Shown one piece after another: positions 46,239-56,038 of a DNA stretch of 64,000 nt (within the stretch, counting starts at the first letter, position 1; every line of letters starts with the position of its first letter). Position numbers and translations under genes: made by a program. A model generated the notes under the pieces. It did no database searches, had not been told where the DNA came from, and saw only the letters and a program-made list of their open reading frames with translations. The stretch is from Planctomycetota bacterium (GTDB lineage Bacteria > Planctomycetota > UBA8742 > UBA2392). The stretch lies in NCBI GenBank assembly GCA_020638675.1, contig JACKID010000001.1:434001-498000 (forward strand), in the 5' to 3' direction.

Positions 46239-49175
46239 CTATTTCTTCGTCTGGCCGCTGTCGTAGATGAACTTGGCGCGGTCGATCTCGACCGAGCCCT
46301 TCACGCCGGTCAGCGCGCGGGTGAAGAAGCCGCAGTGCACGGCGTAGCGGCTCTGGTTGAAATCTACGCGGGTCAGCTCATCGAGATCGACCGGCAGCTT
46401 CGTTTCCCAACCGTTGATGATGGCGATGTAGTCGATGTCGCTGCGATCCTTGCTGAGCTGGCGGCGTATGCTGAGCGTGAGGCGGTCTTCCGGGTTCAAC
46501 GGCACGCCGCCGTACTGGCTGATGTCCACCAGCCCATAGCCGACGCGTTTCTCGACCTGGTTCTTGTCGTCCATGTCGTACTTGCGGGTTTCCCAGAACA
46601 CGCGGCCCTGCGAATCAACGCCGAGCATGATGCTGCACTTCGGCTCGGCTTCGCTGTCCACGCTGCCGGAGCCCTTGACGACCTTGGTCAGGAACACGCC
46701 GCGGTCGAAGGCGACATCGCTGACCTGGGTGAATTCGGCCTCGAAGGTGGAGAGCGTGCCGTGTGGCTTCTCGACTTCGATGCGGCTGATGATGCCGGAT
46801 TCCTTCTGGTCCACGACCAGCTTCAAGCGCCCGCCCGCGATGCGGGTGTCGCTGGTGAAGCCGAGGTCGGGCTTGAGCTTGGTGGGGATCGTCCAGTTGC
46901 CGTTGTACCAGATGGTCGCGCCGGGCGGGCGCGTGCTGTCGTGGTCGAACTCGTCGGTCTCGAAGTACTGGCGCTGGTTCTGCTCAATGCGCTGGACCCA
47001 GTCCTGCGCGTACGCCAGCGAGGCCGACGTCTCGTACTCCTTGCGGATCTTGTTGTCGGGGATGAATTCCTTCTTGCGCGCGTTTTCGATGTGGCGCTGG
47101 AAGGCCTCCAGTGAGCGGTCGTGGTCGCCCAGCGTGTACAGCGCGAAGGCGTAGATGTTGTAGCAGCCCAGCGACGGCACTTGGGCCAGCTCACGCTCGT
47201 TCATGTTCTTGGGCTGCTCGGACTCGGCGAACTTCTCAAGCTTGTCGATCAGCTCTTTGGCCAGGTCGCGGGCCTTTACGATATAGGCCTCGCGGACGGA
47301 CTCGGCGTCGTCGCGATCGGCGATGCCCAGCGGCGCGACTTCGGACAGGCGCAGGTCCAGCGTCGCCAGCGCCAGCTTCGTGGCGGGCTGGTCGCCGTTG
47401 ATGGAGAGCGACGAGGTGAAGAACGCGGCCGCTTCCTTCATGGGCGGCACAAGCTCGCCGGCGTAATCCACGCGCTCGCCGGCGTTCATGCGCAGGATCA
47501 GCGAGGCGCGAACGCGCTCGACTTCATCCAGCGCCATTTCGCCCAGCAGCGTGTGCGCCGGGTAGAAGTTGGGCGAGTACTTCAGGCAGCGCGACAGATG
47601 GTCCTTCGCCACGCTGACCACGCCGCCCTTCAGGTTCAGGTCGGCGATTGCAAAGTTCAGAAGCACGTGGCGCGGCTCGACGTCGAGGCCTTCGCGGTAA
47701 ACAGCGAGCGCCTCGGCGAACTGCCCCAGTCGCTGGTACAGGCGGCCTTCCGCAAGAAACGGCTCGGCCGAAAGCGGGTCGAGCGCCTTGGCCGCATCCA
47801 GGAAGCGGATGACCTCGGCGCTGGGCTTGCGGTCGGGCTTGTCCGGGCGCGCGGCCGTGTATTGGCTGTCGGTCTGGGCATAGATGACCAGCGCGCGGGC
47901 CATCAGCGGGTCGAGCGGGTAGACGGTGGCCGCCTGCGGGTTGGTGAAGGCCTGCGCCGCCTGCCAGAAGCTGAGGGTCTTGAGTGTGTCGCGGATCTTC
48001 TGTGCGTCGCTCTTGTCGGCGTCGCGCTTGGGCTCGTTGCGTTGCAGCAGCATGGCGCAGAACAGCACCTGGCCGGCGTCCCAGCTCGGGTTTTCCTTGG
48101 CGATCTTGCCGATGGTGTCGTTGGCCGCGACGAAGTTCAACAGCTTGAACTCGAGCTCCGCCAGCGTCAGGTAGGCACGCCCGAGCTCTTCCTCGGCGGA
48201 GGTCTCCAGCACGGTGCCTTCCGGCAGCGCGGTGAGCGTGGCGACGAGGTTGTTCAGCTCGGTTCTGGCCTGCTCGTAATGTTCCGTGTCCACGTGGCAG
48301 TGCGCCAGCAGGTACAGCGCTTCGGTGTAATGCGGCGCCTGCTGCAGATAGGGGATGGCATCGCCGGGCAGGTTCAGGCGGTTCACAAAGATGCGCCCGA
48401 CGGCCAGCGCAAAGCGCTCGCGATCATCACCGGTCACGCCGGCGCGCAGCGCGTCGAGGTATGTGCTCAACTCGGCGTCGAGGTTGTTGCGTTCGCGGTG
48501 GAAGGCCGCGAGCTCGTCATAGATCGCCGCCAGCGTCGGGTTGCGGTCGCGGACGTAGACGAACTGCGCCTGGTAGAAGCGCGCGAACTCGTTGCGCTCT
48601 TCGGGCGAGAAGCCGTCCTCGGAATCCTCGACGTTCTTGATGATGTCGCGGTGGGCGGCCTCCCAATCCTTGACTGCCTGCCGGCGCGCGTCGCCTTCCT
48701 GGCGGGTTACGAATGCCTCGTACACGTCGACCCAGGTCTGCGGATAGCCCTTCACTTCGACGGCCGCGGCCGGCACCCAGTAGATGTGCTTGCGCTCATC
48801 GAACAGGTTGACCATGCCCTCGGCGCGCGGCTGGCGCGGGTTGATTGCATAGAAGTAGAAGCGTGCGCCATCGGCGGCCTTGGGGCCCCCGCGCAGGTAG
48901 TCGGCGACTGCCTGCTTCCAGAGACTGGTGTTGTAGCGTTTGTAGAGACCGGTGCGTTCCCAGCGCTCGACGTCGAGCTTGAAGTCGCCTTCGCTGGCGC
49001 CCTGCATGGTGCGCCCGCCCTTGTCGGTGATTTTCCAGGGGCGGATTTCCCATTCCTTGGCGGCGCCGTCGACCTTGACGATCATGTAGCGGCGCGGCTT
49101 CTCATCGATCGAGATCTGCGCCGTCAACGCCGGCGCGAGCAGCAGCAGGGCAAGGATGGCGGGCAGTGTACGCAT
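46239..49175 (-). CDS. Large exported TPR-repeat protein in the secretion locus
   Basis: A 978-residue protein with signal peptide MRTLPAILALLLLAPALTAQ. Residues about 190-760 contain many helical pairs of TPR type (HYTEALYLLAHCHVDTEHYE, LFLAEGRLYQRLGQFAEAL-like EPFLAEGRLYQRLGQFAEAL, ALYTLGDHDRSLEAFQRHI). The last 220 residues are beta-rich, starting near GATIWYNGNWTIPTKL, and may form a lectin-like sandwich. Start and preceding stop overlap (TAATG), so it is coupled to the small membrane protein. It is placed among assembly-platform genes and is probably a periplasmic scaffold; not matched to a named secretion component. Confidence 0.75.
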   Translation of the reverse strand: MRTLPAILALLLLAPALTAQISIDEKPRRYMIVKVDGAAKEWEIRPWKITDKGGRTMQGASEGDFKLDVERWERTGLYKRYNTSLWKQAVADYLRGGPKAADGARFYFYAINPRQPRAEGMVNLFDERKHIYWVPAAAVEVKGYPQTWVDVYEAFVTRQEGDARRQAVKDWEAAHRDIIKNVEDSEDGFSPEERNEFARFYQAQFVYVRDRNPTLAAIYDELAAFHRERNNLDAELSTYLDALRAGVTGDDRERFALAVGRIFVNRLNLPGDAIPYLQQAPHYTEALYLLAHCHVDTEHYEQARTELNNLVATLTALPEGTVLETSAEEELGRAYLTLAELEFKLLNFVAANDTIGKIAKENPSWDAGQVLFCAMLLQRNEPKRDADKSDAQKIRDTLKTLSFWQAAQAFTNPQAATVYPLDPLMARALVIYAQTDSQYTAARPDKPDRKPSAEVIRFLDAAKALDPLSAEPFLAEGRLYQRLGQFAEALAVYREGLDVEPRHVLLNFAIADLNLKGGVVSVAKDHLSRCLKYSPNFYPAHTLLGEMALDEVERVRASLILRMNAGERVDYAGELVPPMKEAAAFFTSSLSINGDQPATKLALATLDLRLSEVAPLGIADRDDAESVREAYIVKARDLAKELIDKLEKFAESEQPKNMNERELAQVPSLGCYNIYAFALYTLGDHDRSLEAFQRHIENARKKEFIPDNKIRKEYETSASLAYAQDWVQRIEQNQRQYFETDEFDHDSTRPPGATIWYNGNWTIPTKLKPDLGFTSDTRIAGGRLKLVVDQKESGIISRIEVEKPHGTLSTFEAEFTQVSDVAFDRGVFLTKVVKGSGSVDSEAEPKCSIMLGVDSQGRVFWETRKYDMDDKNQVEKRVGYGLVDISQYGGVPLNPEDRLTLSIRRQLSKDRSDIDYIAIINGWETKLPVDLDELTRVDFNQSRYAVHCGFFTRALTGVKGSVEIDRAKFIYDSGQTKK

Positions 49176-49672
49176 TAGTCGAACTCCCCGCCTTCCGGCT
49201 CGGTCAGGCCAACGGGGCGGTCATCACGGGGCACGCTGCCGTTGGCGATCGTCAGCGACGGGCGCGGGCCTGCCGGCATGTCGTAGTCCGGAAGCTGGCC
49301 GTAGCCCGGCACGCTGAGCTGCAGCGGCGGCAGGCTTTCATACGTGGCCTGCGACAGGCTCCAGCTTGAGCCCTTATTGGCCGGCGCCGCGAAGTCGTCG
49401 CCGTCGTCGTAGAACGGGCGCTCAACGCGCAGGTTGTCGAGCTGCACCGGGTCCATCGCCGGCGGCTTCTCGAGCTTGGTGAGCACCTTCTCGGCCTGGG
49501 TCTGGTCGATGCCCGCGGCCTGGATCTGCGCCTGGCGCTGCTCGGAGTCGATATCCACGATGCCGCCGCCCAGCGGGCGGGCCTTCATGACGATGGCCAG
49601 CGTGACCAGCAACGCCAGCACAAAGAGAATCTTCTCTTTCCACTCGTTGAGGCGATGCAGTAGCTGGTCCAT
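49175..49672 (-). CDS. Small single-pass membrane protein in the PilP/GspC position
   Basis: A 165-residue protein with a short cytoplasmic N terminus (MDQLLHRLNEWKEK), one membrane helix (ILFVLALLVTLAIVM) and a Pro/Asp-rich extracytoplasmic part. The topology and place in the operon, directly after the PilO-like gene, match PilP or GspC, but no clear homology motif was seen and it ends without a PDZ or HR domain. Its TAA overlaps the next ATG. Confidence 0.6.
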   Translation of the reverse strand: MDQLLHRLNEWKEKILFVLALLVTLAIVMKARPLGGGIVDIDSEQRQAQIQAAGIDQTQAEKVLTKLEKPPAMDPVQLDNLRVERPFYDDGDDFAAPANKGSSWSLSQATYESLPPLQLSVPGYGQLPDYDMPAGPRPSLTIANGSVPRDDRPVGLTEPEGGEFD

Positions 49673-49692
49673 GACTCTGTCCCTTGTTGCGA

Positions 49693-50619
49693 CTAGCGGA
49701 ACTTCCTTGGCTGCCCGGCCGTGGTCTGCTGTGCGGCCTTCTGCGACTCGTCAGGCGGGTAGCTTGACTCCGGATTCACGCGATACGCCACCAGCGTGAT
49801 GCGCGCGGTGATCAGCGCATCCTGCGGGTCGAGCAGGTCGGGCTTTTCGAACTTGAAGGCTTCGACACTCAGGTAGCGGTTGTGCAGCCCCTCCTTGTCG
49901 GGGTTCTGCAGCTCGATCAGCAGGTTGTAGAGCGCCTCTTCGGTGGCGCTGACGCGGATTTCGAGCCCTTCGCCCTGGAAGTACGGCTGCTCGCCGGGTG
50001 CGCTGGCATGCGTGGGCACCCCGCGCGTGTGCAAGTCTTCGTTGACGACCTTGAACTCGAGCTTGTCGAGGCGCTGCACGCCGGTGCGTTCGACGCAGTG
50101 GGCGACGCAGCGAACCATGTCGAGCCTGCGCAGGTATTCGCGCACCTGGTCTTCGGTCAGCGTGCTCTGCGCCGGCAGCTTGAAGCCGAATGCGCCGTCG
50201 TCGCGCACGTCCGGGCCGAAGTAGCGCTGGAAGCCCAACTCGCGCTGCAGCTCGGGCTTCTTCTCGTTGCGCAGGAAGTTGATCATCTCGTCGACCGTCG
50301 TGCCCGGCGGCAGTGAATCCAGCGTGTAGGCCGGGTCGGTCTCGAACGTCATGCGCTCATTGACCAGCGTGGTCAGCGCGTTGGTGACGGTCGTCTTGTC
50401 CTGCATCTTGCGGCCTTGCACGGTGGCCGGGTCGCCGTTGAACTTGGCGGCATCGGTGAAGAGCGCGCGGTAATTGGCGCTCAGCATGGACTTGGCCTGG
50501 GCCTGCTTGCCGTCGAGCGTCTTGGCGATGTCGCCAAATTCGCCGTTGGCGAGCACCAGCAGCGCGATCAGCACGACCGCCACGACCAGGAAGCGCACGT
50601 TTGATTTCAACCACTTCAT
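49693..50619 (-). CDS. PilO/GspM-like assembly-platform protein
   Basis: A 308-residue bitopic protein: short N terminus MKWLKSNVR, membrane helix FLVVAVVLIALLVLANG, a coiled stretch, and a C-terminal ferredoxin-like part with YFQGEGLEIRVSATEEALYNLL and ARITLVAYRVNP, as in PilO and GspM. Its start overlaps the end of the PilM-PilN gene by 4 bases (ATGA-type). PilO pairs with PilN in the inner membrane to link the cytoplasmic PilM ring to the outer-membrane part. The central region is longer than in E. coli-type GspM. Confidence 0.75.
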   Translation of the reverse strand: MKWLKSNVRFLVVAVVLIALLVLANGEFGDIAKTLDGKQAQAKSMLSANYRALFTDAAKFNGDPATVQGRKMQDKTTVTNALTTLVNERMTFETDPAYTLDSLPPGTTVDEMINFLRNEKKPELQRELGFQRYFGPDVRDDGAFGFKLPAQSTLTEDQVREYLRRLDMVRCVAHCVERTGVQRLDKLEFKVVNEDLHTRGVPTHASAPGEQPYFQGEGLEIRVSATEEALYNLLIELQNPDKEGLHNRYLSVEAFKFEKPDLLDPQDALITARITLVAYRVNPESSYPPDESQKAAQQTTAGQPRKFR

Positions 50620-52286
50620 TTGGGCGCTCCTTCCAGTGACAGGTCAAGCTCGACCGTGTGCGTCACGTCGTTGCCCGGCGGGGTTTCGTGGCTGACGGTC
50701 TCACCGGGAACCACGGCCTTCACGCCCTTGAGCCCCAGCAGGATCTTGCGCAGCTCGGCGTTGACCTGCAGCGGGTCCGCGCCCGGCTTCTTCTCGATGA
50801 AGAAGCTCATCTTGAGCAGCGTGCGCGGCTTGAAGTTCTTGTCGTTGCTGGGGTTGTTGGTGTCGGTCAGCAACTCCACCGAGCGAATGCGCACTGTGTC
50901 CGGGCGCTTGGCGGCGAACTGCGTCAGTACGTCCGTGGACGCCCGGCCCGGCATCAGGGCGGTAGCGCCCGCTTCGAAGCGCTTCTCGGCGCGGATCTGG
51001 GCGGTTTCGCGCGTGGGGATTTCGCTGCTGGCGTTCTGGTAGCGCCCGATCGGGCCCTGCTGGCGGTTCTTGAGCGTCTCGTCCGCCTCAGCGAGCGAGT
51101 TGCGGCTCAGGATGTACAGCGGCAGCACGATCGCGATCAGCAGCGCGGCGGCAAGGTACAGGAACAAGCTCTTGTGCAGGAACTCGCGGCGGCGGCGTAC
51201 GCTTGCCGGCTCGAAGATCGCCGTGGTCTGCGACTTCGGGTCGCCGGCCTGCGCCGCGAGACCGATCGCCAGCGCGAGCGCCGGGCGGTAGCTCTGGCAG
51301 GTCTCCTGCGTCTGGTCGTCTACGCCCTCGACATCCACATTGCGCAGCGGGTCGAACACTTCGACCGTCTTGCGCACGCGATTCATCATCAGCTCGCGCA
51401 GCCCGGGGATGGCCGCGCCGGCGCCCGACAGGATAATCTTGCGGGCATCCAGCTTCGGCGCCTTCATCGCGCCCTTGGCGAGCATGATCGTGCTGGTGAT
51501 CTGCTGGAAGATGCGGCTGGCCACTTCCTGGCCGGCCTCGACGCCGCGGTCGCCGGAAAGGTTGTCCGCGGCGACGCTTGGGCGCAGGTCGATTTGCGTG
51601 AACAACACCTGGCGGATGGCGTCGCGGTCGCCGCCGTATTCGGGCAGCAGGCGCGTAATGAAGTCGTTGACGCCGATGCCGATGCTGCGCGCGTACAGCA
51701 ACTGGCTTTCGCGCACCAGAATCACGTCCGTGCTGTCGTCGCCGATGTTGGCGTGCATCTGCACGTGCTCGGATTCCGTGTCGCCGCTGATCAGGTAGGA
51801 CTGATACAGCGCCGAGCAGCCGGGGATCATGGGGCCGACCTCAACGCCCGCGGCCGCGAGGCTGTTGGCGAAGTGGTCGATCACTTCCTCGCGCGCGAGC
51901 GCGACGTGGATGGCGGGCGCGTAGTCGAAGTCGGCGCCGCTGACGTAGTCGGCCAGGATGTTCGCTTCATCGCCGCCGATGTCGTCGGCTTCCATGCGAA
52001 CCTGCTGCTCGATCACCTTCGGGTTGTTGCTGGCGACCACGACGAAGCGGTAGTAGACGTCGCGCCCGGGCACCAGCGTGTGCGGGTTGCCGGCCTTGAC
52101 GCCCATGTTCTTGAGCGCGCGGAAGGTGCTGCCGAGCGGCGCGCCGGAGTAGATCTCCGGCTTCTGGTCCGGGTCGGCATGGAAGCCCGGCAGGATCAGC
52201 GCCTTCTTGAGCTTGTACTGGCCGCCCTTGCGGGTCAGCCCCACAAGGATGCTCAGGTTGCTTTCGATGTCGAAGCCGTAGGCCAC
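50616..52286 (-). CDS. PilM-PilN fusion protein (type IV pilus/type II secretion platform)
   Basis: A 556-residue protein. Residues 1-360 are the actin-like PilM: AYGFDIESNLSILVGL, MHANIGDDSTDVILVRES and KIILSGAGAAIPGLRELM carry the nucleotide-binding loops. Residues about 372-395 are a membrane helix (SLFLYLAAALLIAIVLPLYIL) and the rest is the PilN-like periplasmic part with KMSFFIEKKPGADPLQVN. In most organisms PilM and PilN are separate genes, while GspL is a comparable natural fusion, so this is a GspL-like arrangement. It is preceded directly by the double-FHA gene and overlaps the PilO-like gene. Confidence 0.85.
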   Translation of the reverse strand: MAYGFDIESNLSILVGLTRKGGQYKLKKALILPGFHADPDQKPEIYSGAPLGSTFRALKNMGVKAGNPHTLVPGRDVYYRFVVVASNNPKVIEQQVRMEADDIGGDEANILADYVSGADFDYAPAIHVALAREEVIDHFANSLAAAGVEVGPMIPGCSALYQSYLISGDTESEHVQMHANIGDDSTDVILVRESQLLYARSIGIGVNDFITRLLPEYGGDRDAIRQVLFTQIDLRPSVAADNLSGDRGVEAGQEVASRIFQQITSTIMLAKGAMKAPKLDARKIILSGAGAAIPGLRELMMNRVRKTVEVFDPLRNVDVEGVDDQTQETCQSYRPALALAIGLAAQAGDPKSQTTAIFEPASVRRRREFLHKSLFLYLAAALLIAIVLPLYILSRNSLAEADETLKNRQQGPIGRYQNASSEIPTRETAQIRAEKRFEAGATALMPGRASTDVLTQFAAKRPDTVRIRSVELLTDTNNPSNDKNFKPRTLLKMSFFIEKKPGADPLQVNAELRKILLGLKGVKAVVPGETVSHETPPGNDVTHTVELDLSLEGAPK

Positions 52287-55200
52287 TTAGTCTCCCTCGG
52301 TTTCGGGCGGCAGATCCGCCGGCAGGCGCAGGCGCAGCTTGTTGATGCGCGACAGAAGCCCGTTCTCGCGTGAGATCCACTCGCCTGTCTTCAGCTCGGG
52401 CGCCATGCCGGATTCGCGCAGCCACTGCTTCTCGTTGTCGTTGAGAATCGTGGCCAGCAGCTTGGATTGTACCAGGTTCAACAGGCTGCGGGCCTGCAGG
52501 GCGCGGTCGCGGGCGATGTTCTTCAGGCGCTGCTTGTCGTAGTCGTCCATCTCATCAAGCAGGATGGTCGCCACGTCCACCATGAGCTCCTTGGCCTCGA
52601 TGCCGCGCAGGCAGCGCGGGTAGTTGGTCACCACGGCGCGCAGCTTGACCATGCCCTGCACGTACTGGCCGCTGTCGAGGAAGTCGCGGGCGCTGACCAT
52701 GAACGGCTCGGACTCGCGCTGCTCGATCTCGATCTCGAGCGAGAACAGCGCGCGACGCGCGCCCTTGGCCAGCTCCTCGAAAGCCTCGGCTGAGTCGATC
52801 AGCTCATTGATCGCGTCGCGCGCGATCTTGATGGAATCGCGGGTGCGGGGAAGCATGTCCTCGGAGTCCGCATCCTGGAGCATCTTCAGCGAATCGGACC
52901 TCCAGTGCTCGCTGGCTTCGCGCAGCTTGTCGGCCGACGTAATCGCTTCTTCCATGGCCGCGCGGTACAGATTCTCGTTGCGCGTAAGCTGCGGCACGTT
53001 GATGCCGTCGCGCAATTCAAACAGGCGCAGGTTGTAGTGCTGGCTGGCGGCGTCAATGGCCGCCGCGGCGGAACCGATCTGCGATTGGTTATAGAGGAAG
53101 TCCTCGAAGATGCTCAGCGCACGGGCGACGCGGTCAAGCTGGTCCTCACCCGGCTGCACGGTGGCGATCAGCGCCACGCGGTCGGAAAGCTCGTCTTCGC
53201 CCTCCCCGCGCAGGAAAGCGAGGCTGAGCGTGCCGTCATCCTGCAGGATCAACTCGCGACCGCCGGCATGACGCATGGCGGTCACGCTGGGCGATGAGCC
53301 CTTGCCCGCGACGATCCTGTTGCCGCCGGCCGTGTCCGCGGACATCAGCACCGCGAACTCGCGCCGTGCGTCGCGCCCGAGCCCCAACTCGGATGCGTAG
53401 GCCTTGGCCTTGCCGCCGGCTTCCTCGAAGCGCACAAGCTCGGCGGGTGTCCACAGCGGCGTTGCCAGCGCATGGAACGCAACCGTGCGCGCGGCCTTGT
53501 CGATGGAGCCCGCGTCCACCGCCTGGACGGAAGCGCTGAACACGGTGCGCTTTTCGCGCGTGCCGAGCTCAATCGCCAACTGCACGGGTGCGCCTGCCAG
53601 CGGGTCGAAGTACTTGTACTTGGCGTAGAGCATGTTGTCGGAAGCCTGGAAGGTGGGTTTCTCGACCAGCATGTTCAGCGCCTCCAGCGGGTCGCGTCGC
53701 TGCGACGACTGGTACAGCTGGATGCGCCCGCCGCGCAGGTAGATGCCGCCCGGGCCGACGAGCGAGATGTCGCCGAACTCGGAGATATCCCAGCTCATGC
53801 CGTCGGCGGTGCTGATGGTCTGCGGCTCGAACCAGTTCAAGGCGTTGGAATCTTCGCTCACGTTCACGTCGTCGAACGCGACGCTGCCCTGCGTGCCACA
53901 CATGCCGAGCGCAACCGAATACTGGCGCGCACCGCGAGGCACCGCCGCGCTGCCGGACAGCTCGGTCCACTCGCGCAAGTTGGTGCGCGCGTTGACGGTG
54001 GTGATGAGCATCGGGTCATTGTCGCGCTTGTTGGCGTACCAGAAGATGCTCACGACGGCCGAGCCCAGGCGGTCAGCCGAGGCTTCCGTGTTCAGTGCGA
54101 ACGTGCTGACCTTCAGCCCGCCGCCCGGCGCGTCCGCGCGCTTGCTGAGCAGCCAGCTTGCTTCGTTGGACGCCGTAAAGCGCGCGATCTGCATGGCGTA
54201 CTTGCCGCCGTGCGCGCCTTCCACAAGGTTGAAGCTGTCGGTGCCGCTGACGATGTAGTTCCAGTCGCGGGCGTAGCCGCCTTCGTCCACGTCGTCAAAG
54301 CTCGGGTTCGTGGCGAGCAGCCCGCCTTCGCGCGCGGGCGGGTAGTCGCCTTCGCCGCCGCCGGTGCCCGGGCCGTTGTCCTTGATCATGGTCCAGGCCG
54401 CGAACAGGATCGCGCCCGCGATGGCGATCACCACGATGATCTCGATGACCGCGAACAGCCCGCCGCTGCCGCTCTTGAACTTGATCTGCTGGCTGAGTGC
54501 CGCCTTGTCGTCTTCTTCTACGTTCAGGGCGGCTTGCTCGGCGGGCGTGGCGGCGATGGTGGCCGGGTTGTCATCGTCTTCCGGCTCGTCGAGGTCCGAC
54601 ACGTCGCCGGCCTGGCCCGGCGGCTTGAGGCGCGCCTGAATGTCGGCCGCCGCGATGTTCGGCGCGGTCACGCCGGTGCTTTGCGCCTCGCGCCCCTGCA
54701 TCTCGAACTTGAACAGCTGCTGGCCCAGCAGCACCTTCATCCCGGTCTTCAGCACCACCGGGCCTTCGATCTTCTGCCCGTTGATGACGACGCCGTTGGT
54801 GCTGTTCAGGTCTTCGATAACGTAATTCACGCCGTCGCGGCGGATCTGCGCGTGGTGCCCGCTGGCCTTGCCGTCGTTTGTGAGGTTGAGCTGGCAGTCC
54901 GTCTTGCGCCCGATCAGGAACGGGTCCGCGGTGATGGGGTGGATCTTGTCCATCAGCGTGCCCTTGACCATCACCAGCGCCGCGGGCGCGACAACGGTGC
55001 GCGTGCTTTCCACGGATTCGCGCGTGGGGCTGATGTTGCTTTCGTCGGCAAGGTCGAGGCTTGCGGTGCCGCGCGTGCTCTGCACGCCGGACATTACGGT
55101 CTTGCCGCCGGGGCCGCCGGTTTCCTCGAACAGCATGTCGCAGGTGCCGATCGTGACGACGTCGCCCGGGCGTACGGTTGCTTCCCGGATGCGGCGGCCA

Positions 55201-55397
55201 TTGAGGAAGGTCCCGTTCTGGCTTTCCAGGTCAACGATCGCCCAACCGTCGGGCCGCTGCTCAAAGCGGCAGTGCGCGCGCGAAAGCCTGTTGTCCTGGA
55301 TGACGACGTTGGCGTGCTGCGCGGAACGCCCAAGAACCACGGCCTCAGTGAGGTCGACGGGGCCGTGTTCATTCTTCTTGAAGACAATTCGGGGCAT
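52287..55397 (-). CDS. Double-FHA membrane protein heading the secretion operon
   Basis: A 1036-residue protein. FHA domain 1 spans residues 1-95 (AVVLGRSAQHANVVI, NRLSRAHCRFE, ESQNGTFLNGRR) and FHA domain 2 about 145-235 (FLIGRKTDCQLNL, SGHHAQIRRDG, NSTNGVVINGQK). In domain 2 the SxxH motif is ASGHH, still with Ser and His. A membrane helix near residues 318-342 (FAVIEIIVVIAIAGAILF) separates them from a 690-residue extracytoplasmic part: a jelly-roll-like sandwich (PSFDDVDEGGYARDWNY) and then long helices. It probably receives Ser/Thr-kinase signals inside and acts in the envelope. Its stop directly adjoins the PilM-PilN start. Confidence 0.82.
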   Translation of the reverse strand: MPRIVFKKNEHGPVDLTEAVVLGRSAQHANVVIQDNRLSRAHCRFEQRPDGWAIVDLESQNGTFLNGRRIREATVRPGDVVTIGTCDMLFEETGGPGGKTVMSGVQSTRGTASLDLADESNISPTRESVESTRTVVAPAALVMVKGTLMDKIHPITADPFLIGRKTDCQLNLTNDGKASGHHAQIRRDGVNYVIEDLNSTNGVVINGQKIEGPVVLKTGMKVLLGQQLFKFEMQGREAQSTGVTAPNIAAADIQARLKPPGQAGDVSDLDEPEDDDNPATIAATPAEQAALNVEEDDKAALSQQIKFKSGSGGLFAVIEIIVVIAIAGAILFAAWTMIKDNGPGTGGGEGDYPPAREGGLLATNPSFDDVDEGGYARDWNYIVSGTDSFNLVEGAHGGKYAMQIARFTASNEASWLLSKRADAPGGGLKVSTFALNTEASADRLGSAVVSIFWYANKRDNDPMLITTVNARTNLREWTELSGSAAVPRGARQYSVALGMCGTQGSVAFDDVNVSEDSNALNWFEPQTISTADGMSWDISEFGDISLVGPGGIYLRGGRIQLYQSSQRRDPLEALNMLVEKPTFQASDNMLYAKYKYFDPLAGAPVQLAIELGTREKRTVFSASVQAVDAGSIDKAARTVAFHALATPLWTPAELVRFEEAGGKAKAYASELGLGRDARREFAVLMSADTAGGNRIVAGKGSSPSVTAMRHAGGRELILQDDGTLSLAFLRGEGEDELSDRVALIATVQPGEDQLDRVARALSIFEDFLYNQSQIGSAAAAIDAASQHYNLRLFELRDGINVPQLTRNENLYRAAMEEAITSADKLREASEHWRSDSLKMLQDADSEDMLPRTRDSIKIARDAINELIDSAEAFEELAKGARRALFSLEIEIEQRESEPFMVSARDFLDSGQYVQGMVKLRAVVTNYPRCLRGIEAKELMVDVATILLDEMDDYDKQRLKNIARDRALQARSLLNLVQSKLLATILNDNEKQWLRESGMAPELKTGEWISRENGLLSRINKLRLRLPADLPPETEGD

Positions 55398-55600
55398 AGC
55401 GCAGGCCGGACTGCGTCATTGTCGTCTGACGGGGGCTGTTCGTCGCAAGTCTACGCGTTATTCGATGTTGTGACAAGGACGGCTAACTGCTGCCGCTTAC
55501 TGATACCGCGCAGGTTGCGGGCATCTAACCCGATCCGCAAAGGTGGGTTACGCGCAATCCGGCGGCATGTCTCAGTCGCGTCGTACAATGGGTGTGCGCC

Positions 55601-55909
55601 ATGATGTATTGCTGCAAACGCTGCGCCAGCAAAGAGGCCTTCGGGCTGCTGCCACCGATGTCATGCGGGCTTTTGTTGGTTGCCTACGCTGGCGTTTCGA
55701 GCGGGCTGACTACATTCGCATGCCTTAGTCTCACCAGGCACCATTCGGCATGGTGGTGGGCTGCTTCGCCGGCCTTCTTTGTGATCGGCTGTATCGCGGT
55801 GGCCTTGCTGCTCAAGTTCACCGAGTGGTGCGCGATTCACGTCTTCAAGTGCCCATCGTGCGGGGCGCGGCGATGGTCCTGGGGCTTCACCGAAGGCTTT
55901 GGCCTGTAG
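55601..55909 (+). CDS. Small membrane protein with two zinc-ribbon-like cysteine pairs
   Basis: A 102-residue protein, start taken at ATG (MMYCCKRCASKEAFG). It has CKRC near the N terminus and CPSCG near the C terminus (FKCPSCGARRWSWGFTEG), flanking two hydrophobic segments. The cysteine pairs could form a single zinc ribbon on the cytoplasmic side. A GTG nine bases upstream is also possible. TACAAT at 55583-55588 could be a -10 box. No family recognised; divergent from the double-FHA gene. Confidence 0.55.
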   Translation: MMYCCKRCASKEAFGLLPPMSCGLLLVAYAGVSSGLTTFACLSLTRHHSAWWWAASPAFFVIGCIAVALLLKFTEWCAIHVFKCPSCGARRWSWGFTEGFGL

Positions 55910-56038
55910 CCCGGAAACTACGCACACAGCAGGCCTCACACGGGTTGCTCGCCGACACCCGAAGATTTGTCGCACCCCTTTGTATGGTTTCGGGTGTGGG
56001 CGGATGGGCCGCCCGAAACCGTGACTGTGAGGTGCAAG

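Noticed and set aside
47121..49178. 685-residue open frame antisense to the TPR gene, and similar long antisense frames at 959-2167, 12218-13189, 50658-52373, 53472-55604, 56458-57906 and 62193-63692
   Set aside because: They mirror real genes with clear domains on the other strand; their Arg/Ala/His-rich composition is typical of high-GC shadows and they show no motifs or ribosome sites.
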